A DNA stretch of 64,000 nucleotides from an uncultured Methanobrevibacter sp. Its GTDB lineage: Archaea > Methanobacteriota > Methanobacteria > Methanobacteriales > Methanobacteriaceae. Positions 1-8,324 of the stretch are shown here, piece after piece. Within the stretch, counting starts at the first letter, position 1, and the number at the start of each line of letters is the position of its first letter. Below the pieces are notes generated by a model. The model searched no databases. It had not been told where the DNA came from and saw only the letters and a list, made by a program, of their open reading frames with translations. The position numbers were made by a program, and so were the translations under genes. The stretch is taken from NCBI RefSeq assembly GCF_902801725.1, contig NZ_CADCJB010000001.1, positions 16,558 through 80,557 of the forward strand, given 5' to 3'.

Positions 1-857
1 CCGACAAAACACAATGCTCCAATAACCAGGACCACAAATGTCTGCAAAAAGCCACCCTTAATACTTACACTGAACAATAATACCGCAAGGAAAATCAGAA
101 TTAAAGCTCTGACTAATTCAATTAAAAGTTTAGCAGCAATCTTACCACCAATAACAGTTGAAACAGAAGTTGGAGTCATGAACAATCTGGCAAGTTCACC
201 AGTTTCCCTTTCACCAGCAATGGTAGCGCCCATACCCATCATACAACTCATCATAACAGTCATTCCTAAAATTGCAGGAACTAAAAAGTCAATATACTTA
301 ATATTTCCATAAATCTTGTTGATATGAAGACTGATATCGTCCTTGAAATTGTCTAAAGAGTGAGCGATTGACGGTGTAACACTTGCATTTTCAGTTGAAA
401 CGCTGGTTTGGGAAGCGACCATGTTTGACAATCTGTAAAATATTCCCTGTGTTGAAGATTCAATAATTTGAGAAGCCATCTGGTCTGAAGAATCAAGATA
501 GAGCGTTACTCCTTTTTGCGACGAGTCATCATCGTCATAGTCTGACGGCAGAATAATCGCTGCCTTTACATCACCCGATTCAACACGGCTTTTTCCTTCA
601 TCCAAATCGTCAATAACCTCTACAACATGGTAAGTTTCGGTATTCTTTATAGTATCAAGAGTCAAATCAGTTAAATTTCCATCACTTTGAGAAACAACCA
701 CAATAGGTAAATCTGTCATTTCTCCACCCATTCCATAACCAAAAAGTAAAATCATGATTATTGGAAATGCCAAAATAGAAACTAATCTTGCAGGGTGTCT
801 TTTAAGGGAAATCAATTCCTTTTTAATCATCCACCAAAACTTTTTAGGCTCTATCAT
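1..857 (-). CDS. ABC-2 type transporter permease (C-terminus beyond the window)
   Basis: Membrane subunit of an ABC exporter; about 285 N-terminal residues are visible. A hydrophobic segment (LVSILAFPIIMILLFGYG) lies near residues 25-42. It is followed by a long outside loop with acidic stretches, then more membrane segments around the conserved GERETGELARLFMTP region, as in ABC-2/DrrB/NatB-type permeases. The start at 857 is chosen because a GAGGTGA ribosome-binding site lies 7 bases upstream; an ATG at 863 is too close to it. It overlaps the end of the ATPase gene by 14 bases, so the two are translationally coupled. The substrate cannot be deduced. The rest of the gene is cut off by the window edge. 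Confidence 0.85.
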   Translation of the reverse strand, partial: MIEPKKFWWMIKKELISLKRHPARLVSILAFPIIMILLFGYGMGGEMTDLPIVVVSQSDGNLTDLTLDTIKNTETYHVVEVIDDLDEGKSRVESGDVKAAIILPSDYDDDDSSQKGVTLYLDSSDQMASQIIESSTQGIFYRLSNMVASQTSVSTENASVTPSIAHSLDNFKDDISLHINKIYGNIKYIDFLVPAILGMTVMMSCMMGMGATIAGERETGELARLFMTPTSVSTVIGGKIAAKLLIELVRALILIFLAVLLFSVSIKGGFLQTFVVLVIGALCFV

Positions 858-1890
858 CTTCATTCACCTCTGATGTTGCTTTTATAAATACATCTTCAAG
901 AGAGGGTTCTTCGGTTGAAATAGATTTTATAATTCCTCCTGCGGAATTAATATCATTGATGACATTCTGAACAGCCATATCATCAAAAATATCGATTCTC
1001 AAGTTTATACGGCCATTATGATCTATTTCAATACTTTCAACATCGCTTGATTTTTTAATAGCATCAATAATTTCATCATTCTGATTTTTAAGAAGAAAAG
1101 ACATCTTAATCAGACTAAGATTTTCAATATCTTCCTTGGTAGAAGTAGACACTTCATTCTCTTCTGAAATTTTATCCAAGGCTTCCTTCATTTCAATCTT
1201 GTTGCTTTCCAAAAGAGAATCCTTAAGACCCTGTGGAGTATCATAAGCTACCAAATTACCAGTATTGATGATGCCCACATTGTCACATAGCATATCAACT
1301 TCATGCATGTCATGAGAACATAGGATTATTGTATGTCCGCTGTCATTCAGTTCGCGAATCAAATCCCATAATGTACGCTTGGTAGTAGGATCAAGACCAA
1401 TAGTAGGTTCGTCCAAAAACAGTATTTCCGGTCTGTGAACCAAACTGGCAACAAGTGATGCCTTCTGTTTTTGACCGCCTGAAAGTTGGCCTACTCTTTT
1501 ATCCTTTGCATATTTGATATCGACAAGTTCCATCAGATCCTCAATACGGGAATCCCGTTCATCTTGAGGAACTCCATAATAATCGGCACACAGCTGTGAA
1601 TTTTCCATAACAGTCAAATCCTTATACAAGCTAACCTGCTGCGGTACCATGCCCAAAAGGTTTCTAACCTCATCAGGATTCTTCTGAACATCATATCCAC
1701 CAACAATAGCCTGACCGAAAGTAGGTTGAATCAAACATGTCAACATTTTAATTGTTGTTGTTTTGCCTGCACCGTTTGGGCCCAGCATGCCAAAAATTGA
1801 ATGATTAGGTATATCCAAGTTTAAGGAATTAACCGCTGTAAAATTATTGTATTTTTTCGTTAGATTTTTTGTTTCAATTGCATTTTTCAT
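844..1890 (-). CDS. ABC transporter ATP-binding protein
   Basis: ATPase subunit of the exporter whose permease follows directly. Of 348 residues, the first ~220 form the nucleotide-binding domain: Walker A GPNGAGKTT at 37-45, signature LSGGQ at 136-140, Walker B ILFLDEP at 156-162, switch His 193. The remaining ~125 residues are a C-terminal extension like that of DrrA/NatA-type drug or lipid exporter ATPases. The start has a good AAGGAG site. The ATG overlaps the end of the upstream PadR-like regulator gene by 17 bases, so regulator, ATPase and permease form one operon. A drug, lipid or peptide efflux role is inferred from the family. Confidence 0.93.
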   Translation of the reverse strand: MKNAIETKNLTKKYNNFTAVNSLNLDIPNHSIFGMLGPNGAGKTTTIKMLTCLIQPTFGQAIVGGYDVQKNPDEVRNLLGMVPQQVSLYKDLTVMENSQLCADYYGVPQDERDSRIEDLMELVDIKYAKDKRVGQLSGGQKQKASLVASLVHRPEILFLDEPTIGLDPTTKRTLWDLIRELNDSGHTIILCSHDMHEVDMLCDNVGIINTGNLVAYDTPQGLKDSLLESNKIEMKEALDKISEENEVSTSTKEDIENLSLIKMSFLLKNQNDEIIDAIKKSSDVESIEIDHNGRINLRIDIFDDMAVQNVINDINSAGGIIKSISTEEPSLEDVFIKATSEVNEDDRA

Positions 1891-2287
1891 GATTAAGCTC
1901 CTTTCCAGTCATATCTTCAAAAAAAGCTTGCCAAGAAGGATTTTCTAAAATTTCATTCATGTGAATTTGAATGCCATTTAAAAAGTCCTTTCCGTCATCG
2001 GTTATTGAATAAAACTTAACACTTTTATTATTTTCATTTACTTTCCAATCACCGACAATCAAACCATTTTCCTCCATTTTAGATAAAATAGGATATACTT
2101 TGCTTGAATTAACGTTAATCTCACATTTTGAATTTTCAAAACTAAAAAATTCATTTAGTCTTTTCATGATTCCATAACCATGAATCGACTCTTTAGAAAT
2201 AATCCATAAGATTAAATTATGAATGATTCCATTAGAGAAGTTTTTAAAAACTTTTTTATGAGATTCACTAAATCTTTTCTCAGTCAT
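1874..2287 (-). CDS. PadR-family transcriptional regulator
   Basis: Winged-helix DNA-binding protein of 137 residues. The PadR hallmarks are present: HGYGI at 36-40, and a wing/recognition region with VYPIL at 64-68 followed by MEENGLI, then a short helical C-terminus for dimerisation. It is the first gene of the operon with the ABC ATPase and permease, and the usual job of PadR proteins in this setting is to repress the exporter until a toxic ligand appears. The start ATG follows GGTGAATT. The region 2288-2354 holds its promoter and that of the divergent gene, so autoregulation there is likely but inferred. Confidence 0.88.
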   Translation of the reverse strand: MTEKRFSESHKKVFKNFSNGIIHNLILWIISKESIHGYGIMKRLNEFFSFENSKCEINVNSSKVYPILSKMEENGLIVGDWKVNENNKSVKFYSITDDGKDFLNGIQIHMNEILENPSWQAFFEDMTGKELNHEKCN

Positions 2288-2354
2288 AATTCACCATATG
2301 TCAAAATTTGATATATATTAATATTTATTATATTATCATTACAAATATATAAAT

Positions 2355-3068
2355 ATGAAACTTGGATTTACAACACTGGCACTATTTATGGAACCCAATA
2401 ACGACATCATCAATCTGGCAAAAAAACATGGATTTGAAATGATAGAAATCCTTGGGGAAGGTCCTTTCTACGAAAAGGACAACGGTGAATTTAAGGACTG
2501 CGGTCTGGATATTAGAATCCATGCGGCAACAGTTGACATTAACATCGCCAGCTTGAACAAGGGAATAAGAGACGAAAGCGTTAAACAGATGATTCACTGT
2601 GGCCAGTATGCAGAAAGCATTAACGCGAAAACCATTACTGTACATCCTGGAATCATTGGCAGAAATGAACCGCACCTTAGAAAATGGGCTTTGGAAATTG
2701 CAGTTGAAAGCATCGGTGAGATAATAGACAATACCAATGTTGAAGTTTCAGTCGAAAACATGCCTGTTCGAGGAAAATTTTTGGCAAATACGGTTGAAGA
2801 AATTGAGATGATTCAGGCCGAAACCGGGTGCAGCCTGACAATAGATACAGGTCATGGAAATACTTGCGGAAACCTTGAAGAAATGTTATCATTAAAAAAT
2901 ATTAGCTATTGTCATTTAAATGATAATGATGGTGTAAAAGATCAGCATATCACGCTAGGTGAAGGAACACTGGATTTAAATTTACTGAAAAAGATTGATA
3001 CAGCCATTATCGAGCTAAACAACTTCGATAATATTTTAAAAAGTAAAAAAGTTATTGAAAACTTATAA
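2355..3068 (+). CDS. Sugar phosphate isomerase/epimerase-like TIM-barrel protein
   Basis: A 237-residue protein of the xylose isomerase-like TIM barrel superfamily, also called AP endonuclease 2-like. Visible landmarks are the N-terminal strand MKLGFTTLALF, IHAATVDINIAS, TVHPGI, the metal-ligand strand VEVSVENMP, LTIDTGHGN, and CHLNDNDGVKDQHITLGEG, which together carry the Glu, Asp and His metal ligands of the family. The reaction cannot be named from sequence. There is no clear ribosome-binding site; a TATA-like stretch about 25-30 bases upstream suggests a leaderless transcript. It faces the HAD gene at 3162 across a repeat-rich spacer. Confidence 0.82.
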   Translation: MKLGFTTLALFMEPNNDIINLAKKHGFEMIEILGEGPFYEKDNGEFKDCGLDIRIHAATVDINIASLNKGIRDESVKQMIHCGQYAESINAKTITVHPGIIGRNEPHLRKWALEIAVESIGEIIDNTNVEVSVENMPVRGKFLANTVEEIEMIQAETGCSLTIDTGHGNTCGNLEEMLSLKNISYCHLNDNDGVKDQHITLGEGTLDLNLLKKIDTAIIELNNFDNILKSKKVIENL

Positions 3069-3145
3069 CTTATAATTTTTTTTAATTGTTATTAGTTATA
3101 ACTTATAAGTGATAATTAGTTTTAAGTTATAAGTTATAAGTAAAA
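3059..3145. repeat. ACTTATAA/TTATAAGT repeat cluster between convergent genes
   Basis: Several direct and inverted copies of an ACTTATAA-type unit fill the spacer. The arms near 3060-3074 and 3125-3141 are complementary over about 14 bases, with a further palindromic copy near 3103-3113 and a T-run at 3076-3083. Placed between two convergent genes, it may act as a bidirectional terminator. That role is inferred. Confidence 0.55.
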
Positions 3146-3161
3146 TTATCGAAAAAAATAA

Positions 3162-3956
3162 TTAAAATTCAATTTGAGTAACCTCAAAAATATCCTTTAT
3201 TACATAATCTGTCTTGTCCATCATTTTAGGAGATACTTCTTCCTGTTGCTCAATAGTTAATACACTTACATCAGCTTTATTAAATGCAAGCAAGTCATTA
3301 AGACCATCACCTACCATCATGACTTTATAGCCACCTTCCTTTAAAATGGAAACTACTTCACCTTTACCTCTGGTAGAAACGGTTCCATAAGCATTATCTT
3401 CGGGAACATCAAGCATATTAGCCAACCTGTTGATGGCTCCCTTCCTGTCTCCGGATGCAATGTATATTTCTATTCCCCTAGACTTCAAAGTTTCAATAGT
3501 TTCAAAGACTCTTGGGAAAAACTTGCCGGCTGAAGTAATGGTATATGCAACCTGACCTAAGTCAATGTCAACAATAAGGGCAGAGCCGTTGCACAGTTCC
3601 ATATGAGGGATCTTTTCGCCCAAAATTTCAAAACCGTCTGTGATGTCGGAAATTGTGGTATCCGATTCCTTGTCTAAAATCTCCTTAATTTCTGCCTTAG
3701 AAACCTGTTTTGTTGAAAAGCTAACATCGAAATCAATATCGTATTCCTTGATAACATCAGAAATTAAGGTGTTTGGATTCAAATTCAAAAGTTTATTGGT
3801 ATTGAACTGAAGAACAACCAAAGCCAACGAATCGGCTGAATCTATTAAATCCAAGGAGTTGATATTTGTAAAAATATCTCCACTGAAAACATCCTTAATG
3901 ACCCTATACCTTTCAATCAAAGTTCCGGAATTATCAAATACAACAGCCCTTTTCAT
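3162..3956 (-). CDS. HAD-superfamily phosphatase (soluble P-type ATPase-like)
   Basis: A 264-residue cytosolic HAD hydrolase resembling the phosphorylation domain of P-type ATPases without the membrane part. The nucleophile motif VFDNSGTLI puts the catalytic Asp at residue 8, with Asn where most phosphatases have the second Asp. ASGDR (168-171) supplies motif II, Lys198 motif III, and VGDGLNDLLAF (215-225) motif IV. An ~115-residue cap lies between motifs I and II. Similar proteins are widespread in methanogens; the substrate is unknown. No ribosome-binding site is seen, and an AT-rich TATA-like stretch about 27 bases upstream suggests a leaderless start. It is divergent from gatA. Confidence 0.8.
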   Translation of the reverse strand: MKRAVVFDNSGTLIERYRVIKDVFSGDIFTNINSLDLIDSADSLALVVLQFNTNKLLNLNPNTLISDVIKEYDIDFDVSFSTKQVSKAEIKEILDKESDTTISDITDGFEILGEKIPHMELCNGSALIVDIDLGQVAYTITSAGKFFPRVFETIETLKSRGIEIYIASGDRKGAINRLANMLDVPEDNAYGTVSTRGKGEVVSILKEGGYKVMMVGDGLNDLLAFNKADVSVLTIEQQEEVSPKMMDKTDYVIKDIFEVTQIEF

Positions 3957-4002
3957 GATTAATAATAGTTAAAAAAAATATTTAAAAGTATTCAAAAAAA
4001 AC

Positions 4003-4016
4003 AACTATATAAACCT
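4003..4016 (+). promoter_or_regulatory. TATA box of gatA
   Basis: The stretch CTATATAAACC lies about 55 bases before the gatA start and would place the transcription start near 4035. This leaves a short leader that includes the AGGTG ribosome-binding site. Confidence 0.5.
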
Positions 4017-4064
4017 TGAAAAATAAACTAATATTATTATAAATTACGATTATTAGGTGTTTTA

Positions 4065-5435
4065 ATGAGCGTTATTGAAAAATTAAACTCCATTAAAAAT
4101 GGAGAAATAACAGCTAAAGAAAATGTTGAAGGCTTCATTAAAGTTATCGATGAAAATAACGAAAGTATTAATGCATTTATTGAATTAAACTATGAAAATG
4201 CATTAAAACAAGCAGAAGCTATTGACGAAAAAATAGCTAACGGTGAAGATGTTGGCGCTTTAGCTGGATTAGTATTTGGTATTAAAGCAAACATTAATGT
4301 TGAAGATTTAATCATTTCCGCAGCTTCCAAAACCCTTGAAGAATACATCGGAAGCTACAACGCAACTGTCGTTGAAGAAATCCTTGCTGAAGACGGAATA
4401 ATCATCGGTATTTTGAATATGGATGAATTTGCAGCAGGAAGCTCAACAGAAACTTCCTATTACGGACCTACCCAGAATCCTAAAGCTATGGGAAGAATTC
4501 CTGGAGGTTCATCAGGAGGATGTGCGGCAGCAGTTGCAGCTGAAATGTGTGATATCTCAATCGGTTCAGATACTGGAGGATCCATCAGAAATCCTGCTTC
4601 TCACTGTGGTGTTGTCGGATTCAAACCAACCTACGGTGCAGTTTCAAGACAAGGTTTGCTTGACTTGTCAATGAGTTTAGACCAAATTGGACCATTGGCA
4701 AACGACGTAAGTGGAATAGCTTTAGCATTGAACACTATTGCAAAATACGATGAAACCGAATGTACAACCTTGGATTGGGACAAACCTGACTTTACCGAAG
4801 TATTGGAAGAAACTTCCCTTGAAGGCATGAAAATTGCAGTATGTAAAGAATTCATCGACGTTACAGATGAAGAAATCAACAAAACCGTCAACAAGGCCAT
4901 TAACAAATTGGTTGATGCCGGAGCGGAACTTGTTGAAGTAAGCTTTGACTACATTGACCTTTGTTTACCGACATACTACCTAATCAACTATGTGGAATTC
5001 TTCTCAGCAACAAGAAAATATGACGGAAGGGATTACGGTTATAGAATAGAAGAGGTATGTGGAGACGAAGTATTGAGAAGAATTAAAATCGGTTCACATA
5101 TTGCGGAAGCTGAGTTCAGTGGTAAATACTACAAACAGGCACTAAAAGCAAGATCAGTAATCAGGGGAGAAATCACCAAAATGCTTGAAAATGTTGACTT
5201 GATTGTAGGACCGACCGTGCCTAAACTTCCTCACGAAATCGGAGCTGAATTAGAGCCTATGGAAATGTATGCTTACGACATCCTAACAGTAATAGCTAAC
5301 CTCGCCGGAATTCCTGCAGCAAGCATTCCTGCCGGTGAAGTGGATGGCATCCCTGTCGGATTACAAATTCAGGCTAAACCATTAGACGATGAAAAAATCA
5401 TTAAAGCTATGAGTGTATTTGAAAACACTCAATAA
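4065..5435 (+). CDS. gatA: Glutamyl-tRNA(Gln) amidotransferase subunit A
   Basis: Amidase subunit of the GatCAB complex, which converts Glu-tRNA(Gln), and in many archaea Asp-tRNA(Asn), to the amide form using glutamine. The amidase-signature triad is intact: Lys74 in FGIKANI, cis-Ser149 in PGGSSGG, and nucleophile Ser173 in SDTGGSIRNPAS. The spacing matches bacterial GatA, and 456 residues is a normal length. The start follows AGGTGTTTT. No gatB or gatC is visible in the window, so the subunits are scattered. A T-rich run follows the stop. Confidence 0.95.
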   Translation: MSVIEKLNSIKNGEITAKENVEGFIKVIDENNESINAFIELNYENALKQAEAIDEKIANGEDVGALAGLVFGIKANINVEDLIISAASKTLEEYIGSYNATVVEEILAEDGIIIGILNMDEFAAGSSTETSYYGPTQNPKAMGRIPGGSSGGCAAAVAAEMCDISIGSDTGGSIRNPASHCGVVGFKPTYGAVSRQGLLDLSMSLDQIGPLANDVSGIALALNTIAKYDETECTTLDWDKPDFTEVLEETSLEGMKIAVCKEFIDVTDEEINKTVNKAINKLVDAGAELVEVSFDYIDLCLPTYYLINYVEFFSATRKYDGRDYGYRIEEVCGDEVLRRIKIGSHIAEAEFSGKYYKQALKARSVIRGEITKMLENVDLIVGPTVPKLPHEIGAELEPMEMYAYDILTVIANLAGIPAASIPAGEVDGIPVGLQIQAKPLDDEKIIKAMSVFENTQ

Positions 5436-5460
5436 TTCCTTTTTTTTTATTGACTTTTTT
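5436..5460 (+). terminator. T-run terminator after gatA
   Basis: Two poly-T tracts follow the gatA stop codon within 25 bases. Archaeal RNA polymerase terminates at such T-runs without needing a hairpin. Confidence 0.5.
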
Positions 5461-5480
5461 TACACTTGAAATCCACCTCT
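5456..5480 (-). repeat. Isolated ORB-like element
   Basis: The sequence ACACTTGAAATCCACCTCT closely matches the full origin recognition boxes next to orc1/cdc6, especially the copy at 19204-19233 (ACTTGAAATGCACCTCT). The T-rich flank and the C-rich tract after the core are both kept. It is 13.5 kb from the origin, in the gap between gatA and the CobQ-like gene. It may be an extra Orc1 binding or regulatory site. Confidence 0.55.
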
Positions 5481-5529
5481 AAAATTTTATAAATTATCAG
5501 GTATAACTAATAAGTAAGAGGTTATTCTT

Positions 5530-7023
5530 ATGACAAAAATCGGACTTGCTTATGTTAGTGGAGCTGTTCCAGGATTTGAAGATTTTGGAAACCTTCCAAC
5601 AGACATTGTTAAAGAAAATGGTCTAGTCAATGGTAATAAAGCTTCAAAAGAATTAGATGCATTAATAATTCCAGGCGGAACATTAATAGAGTCAAATGAC
5701 ATTAATATGGATTTAAATAGTGAAATTAAAAAAATGGCTCGTGACGGAAAACCGATAATCGGAATTTGTGCAGGTTTTCAACTGCTTTCAAACCAAATAG
5801 ACATCGGCAGAAAATCTCCAGTGCCTATTGTAAAGGAAGGCCTTGGAATAATAGACGTTAACTTCTCACCACTGATAACAAGCGACAGAGTAAAGGCAAA
5901 AGTATTCAACAACTCTTTTTTGGTCAGAAACCAGACAGAAGATGTTGACGGATTCCACACCCACACTTACGGTAAAGTGGAAGGGGATGCAAAGCCCCTA
6001 TTCTATTCACAAGTTCAAAGAATGAATTATGGAGATACCAACGAAAAAGGGGACTATAACATATTTTCCGGAGCATGCAATGATGATGGAAACGTTATCG
6101 GAACAATGATTCATGGCATTCTGGATGAAAATCCGATTCTTGTAGAAAACCTAAAGGAAGAAATAGGCATACAAAACCTCGAAGACATCTACAGCAGAAA
6201 TAAGGAAGTGAAAAAATTTCTCCAAAGCGAAGTCGGTATCGGTATCGGCATTGAAGTACCTTCCATCAAAGCAAACAGGAAGCCAAAATACCTGATGATT
6301 GGAAGCAACGGATCCGACTCTGGAAAAACTTTCATATTGACCGGTTTGGCGGGTGCCATAAGAAAAAGAGGATATAAAGTGGCTCTTCTTAAAGTCGGCC
6401 CTGATGTTCGTGACATCATCCCAGGATTATACCTCACAAAGGGAAAAATGGAGGATTTCGCTTCAGTAAAGATTGGACATCTCGGATGGCAGGACATTGA
6501 GACAACAATAAATCAGCTGAACAATTCCGATTATGATATTGTCCTTATTGAAGGCGTAATGAGCGTGTTTACAGGACTTCTAAACGAAAAAGTTCCATTT
6601 TCTGCAGCTGAAATTGCAATGTCTTCAAAAATACCAATGATATTGGCTACAGGCGTTAATAAAGGAGGAATAGAATCTGCAGCAGTCGACATTGTAGCCC
6701 ATGCAAATATGCTGAACAATCTCGGCGTGGATGTTAAGGCCGTACTGCTGAACAAGGTATATAATGAAAGCATATTCGACACCGTTGTTCCATACATAAA
6801 AGATAACACCAATGTTGAAAATGTTTTAAAACTTCCAAAATTAAAATCAGCAGATATGAGAGGATTTATTCCAGAAGTAGAAATAAGATACGAACTGTTT
6901 ACAGAGCATGCCCTTGATTTGATTGAGGAAAACCTGAATGTCGATGAAATTATTAACATGGCATGCGAAGTTGAATTTGAAAAAATCTATTCATTCGATG
7001 AAATAAAAAGCAAGGTGATATAA
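5530..7023 (+). CDS. CobQ/CbiA-like protein with permuted glutaminase and ATPase domains
   Basis: A 497-residue protein with two domains in unusual order. Residues ~1-225 are a class I glutamine amidotransferase-like domain (nucleophile elbow GICAGFQ with Cys80; GTMIHGILDEN with His195). Residues ~253-490 are a P-loop domain of the CobQ/CbiA/BioD type (GSNGSDSGKT at 258-267; KVGPDV; LIEGVMSVF). Canonical CbiA and CobQ have the ATPase first. It is probably an ATP- and glutamine-dependent amidase or ligase of tetrapyrrole or cofactor metabolism, but the substrate is not evident. The start follows GAGGTTATTCTT. Its stop overlaps the next start by one base (TAATG). Confidence 0.75.
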   Translation: MTKIGLAYVSGAVPGFEDFGNLPTDIVKENGLVNGNKASKELDALIIPGGTLIESNDINMDLNSEIKKMARDGKPIIGICAGFQLLSNQIDIGRKSPVPIVKEGLGIIDVNFSPLITSDRVKAKVFNNSFLVRNQTEDVDGFHTHTYGKVEGDAKPLFYSQVQRMNYGDTNEKGDYNIFSGACNDDGNVIGTMIHGILDENPILVENLKEEIGIQNLEDIYSRNKEVKKFLQSEVGIGIGIEVPSIKANRKPKYLMIGSNGSDSGKTFILTGLAGAIRKRGYKVALLKVGPDVRDIIPGLYLTKGKMEDFASVKIGHLGWQDIETTINQLNNSDYDIVLIEGVMSVFTGLLNEKVPFSAAEIAMSSKIPMILATGVNKGGIESAAVDIVAHANMLNNLGVDVKAVLLNKVYNESIFDTVVPYIKDNTNVENVLKLPKLKSADMRGFIPEVEIRYELFTEHALDLIEENLNVDEIINMACEVEFEKIYSFDEIKSKVI

Positions 7024-7427
7024 TGGCTCTTAACTTAAGTCCAGAAACAGGCGTTAAACTTACAAAAAAAGATAGGGCTCATGTTTTAAAAAAGATTAAA
7101 CAAGGCTGGAAAGCAACTTGTCTGATTCCCGATTATGTATTCGATGAAAACGGAAATATACAAATAGCTTCAGATAAAAATCGCAGAATTGTCAGAATCG
7201 TCAAGATTCTTGATGACGGAATTCATATAGAAAAAGCATTGAAAAGCAAAACACTAAGAATTCAATGGAATAAAGTGCTTGCAATAAATAAATCAACAGA
7301 AATGAAAAACGGTTTAGAAATTAAAATGAGAGACGGAAAATACGTCTCCTTCAGCATTTATAATTCCTACAAATATCAGCAAATAATGGAATTTATTGCA
7401 AATTACATAGCTGATAAAGCAAATTAG
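7023..7427 (+). CDS. Conserved hypothetical protein with a PH-like fold
   Basis: A 134-residue basic cytosolic protein that I do not recognise by name. The N-terminal helix is rich in Lys. The middle alternates short strands (RRIVRIVKILDDGIHI, KTLRIQWNKVLAI, LEIKMRDGKYVSFSIY) and the end is a helix. This pattern fits small pleckstrin-homology-like or SHOCT-associated domains. It is translationally coupled to the CobQ-like gene through TAATG and ends one base before the stop of the convergent ribB, so it probably works with the upstream protein or is simply co-transcribed. Confidence 0.6.
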   Translation: MALNLSPETGVKLTKKDRAHVLKKIKQGWKATCLIPDYVFDENGNIQIASDKNRRIVRIVKILDDGIHIEKALKSKTLRIQWNKVLAINKSTEMKNGLEIKMRDGKYVSFSIYNSYKYQQIMEFIANYIADKAN

Positions 7428-8111
7428 CTATTCTTCTAAATATTTATTGATAATGTCTTCGCCTCTAAGCAAGACCAAATTATTTTCTTCTGCGTATTTA
7501 CGAGCGTCAGCAATTGAAGTAGCCTGTCCTGTTTCACCATCCATCATCTCACAAACAACACAAACAGGAGTAACACCTGCAAGCTCACATAATGCAAGAC
7601 CAATTTCAGTGTGTCCTTGCCTATTTTTAACCAATCCATCGGCTCCCCTCAAGAGACATACATGACCAGGAGATCTAAAAGTAGCTCCAAATTCATCAAA
7701 TCTTTCATCTTTCATCATTAAAGCCATTTCACTAATTGTCATTGCTCTGTCATGGTCTGTGATACCAGTGAAAGATTTTCTGTGGTTTGTCCAAATTGAA
7801 AATGAGGATCTTTCGTCGTATGGAATATCATTAGGTGCAAGCTCAGCAAGTTCCGGATAGGTTTCAGTTGCCGCTTTCATAATATCAACCATGAAAGGCA
7901 AGTGAATAGCATCACAAAAATCATTGTGTAAACAGTTGCAGATTAATCCGCCTGCATCATTTCTCATTGTTGCAATTGATTTAGGGGTTACAAACTCAGA
8001 AGCGATAATCATATCAACTTCGCCTTCCCTATCATCATCGTCAAAAACAAGTACGAATTCACCATTTCTAATAGCTTCTAAAGCTTTATCTAAATTTGTT
8101 TCTTGATTCAT
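7428..8111 (-). CDS. ribB: 3,4-dihydroxy-2-butanone 4-phosphate synthase
   Basis: Makes the four-carbon unit of riboflavin from ribulose 5-phosphate. The family signature DDDDREGEVD is at residues 24-33 (Mg-binding acidic loop). FRSPGHVCLLR (145-155) and RQGHTEIGLAL (164-174) carry the phosphate- and metal-binding His residues. At 227 residues it is a standalone RibB without a fused GTP cyclohydrolase II domain, as usual in archaea. The ATG follows AAGGAG at good spacing. The leader contains an FMN riboswitch, so the gene should be repressed by its end product. Confidence 0.95.
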   Translation of the reverse strand: MNQETNLDKALEAIRNGEFVLVFDDDDREGEVDMIIASEFVTPKSIATMRNDAGGLICNCLHNDFCDAIHLPFMVDIMKAATETYPELAELAPNDIPYDERSSFSIWTNHRKSFTGITDHDRAMTISEMALMMKDERFDEFGATFRSPGHVCLLRGADGLVKNRQGHTEIGLALCELAGVTPVCVVCEMMDGETGQATSIADARKYAEENNLVLLRGEDIINKYLEE

Positions 8112-8163
8112 AGTAACACTCCTTATTTACTAGAACCAGGGCTAAAAATAACTAAATAACTAT

Positions 8164-8290
8164 TTCTTCTCTTCCATCCGGACTATCACCGTCGGTTTTG
8201 GAATCACACCAAATCAACACTTCCTCGTGCTCGTGGACTTATTTATCAAAAATCACCACCGGTGGAGAATTTCACTCCGCCCTGAGAACG
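8164..8290 (-). promoter_or_regulatory. FMN riboswitch (RFN element) upstream of ribB
   Basis: Read on the minus strand, the region carries the conserved RFN landmarks in order: AGGGCGGAGTGAAATTC, CCACCGGTGGT, CCACGAGCACGAG, GATTCC, CCGACGGTGATAGTCCGGAT, and a closing P1 helix (TTCTC with GAGAA). The aptamer lies 53 bases before the ribB ATG. GCCCTG at 8142-8137 can pair with CAGGGC of the aptamer at 8284-8279, which offers an alternative fold before the AAGGAG ribosome-binding site. Control is probably at translation, but that is inferred. The aptamer call itself is strong. Confidence 0.95.
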
Positions 8291-8311
8291 TATTAACATA
8301 ATATATTAATC

Positions 8312-8324
8312 ATATATAAAATAC
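8312..8324 (-). promoter_or_regulatory. TATA box of the ribB riboswitch transcript
   Basis: On the minus strand, TTTTATATATG lies about 25-30 bases upstream of the aptamer 5' end. The RNA would begin almost exactly at the riboswitch. Confidence 0.6.
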
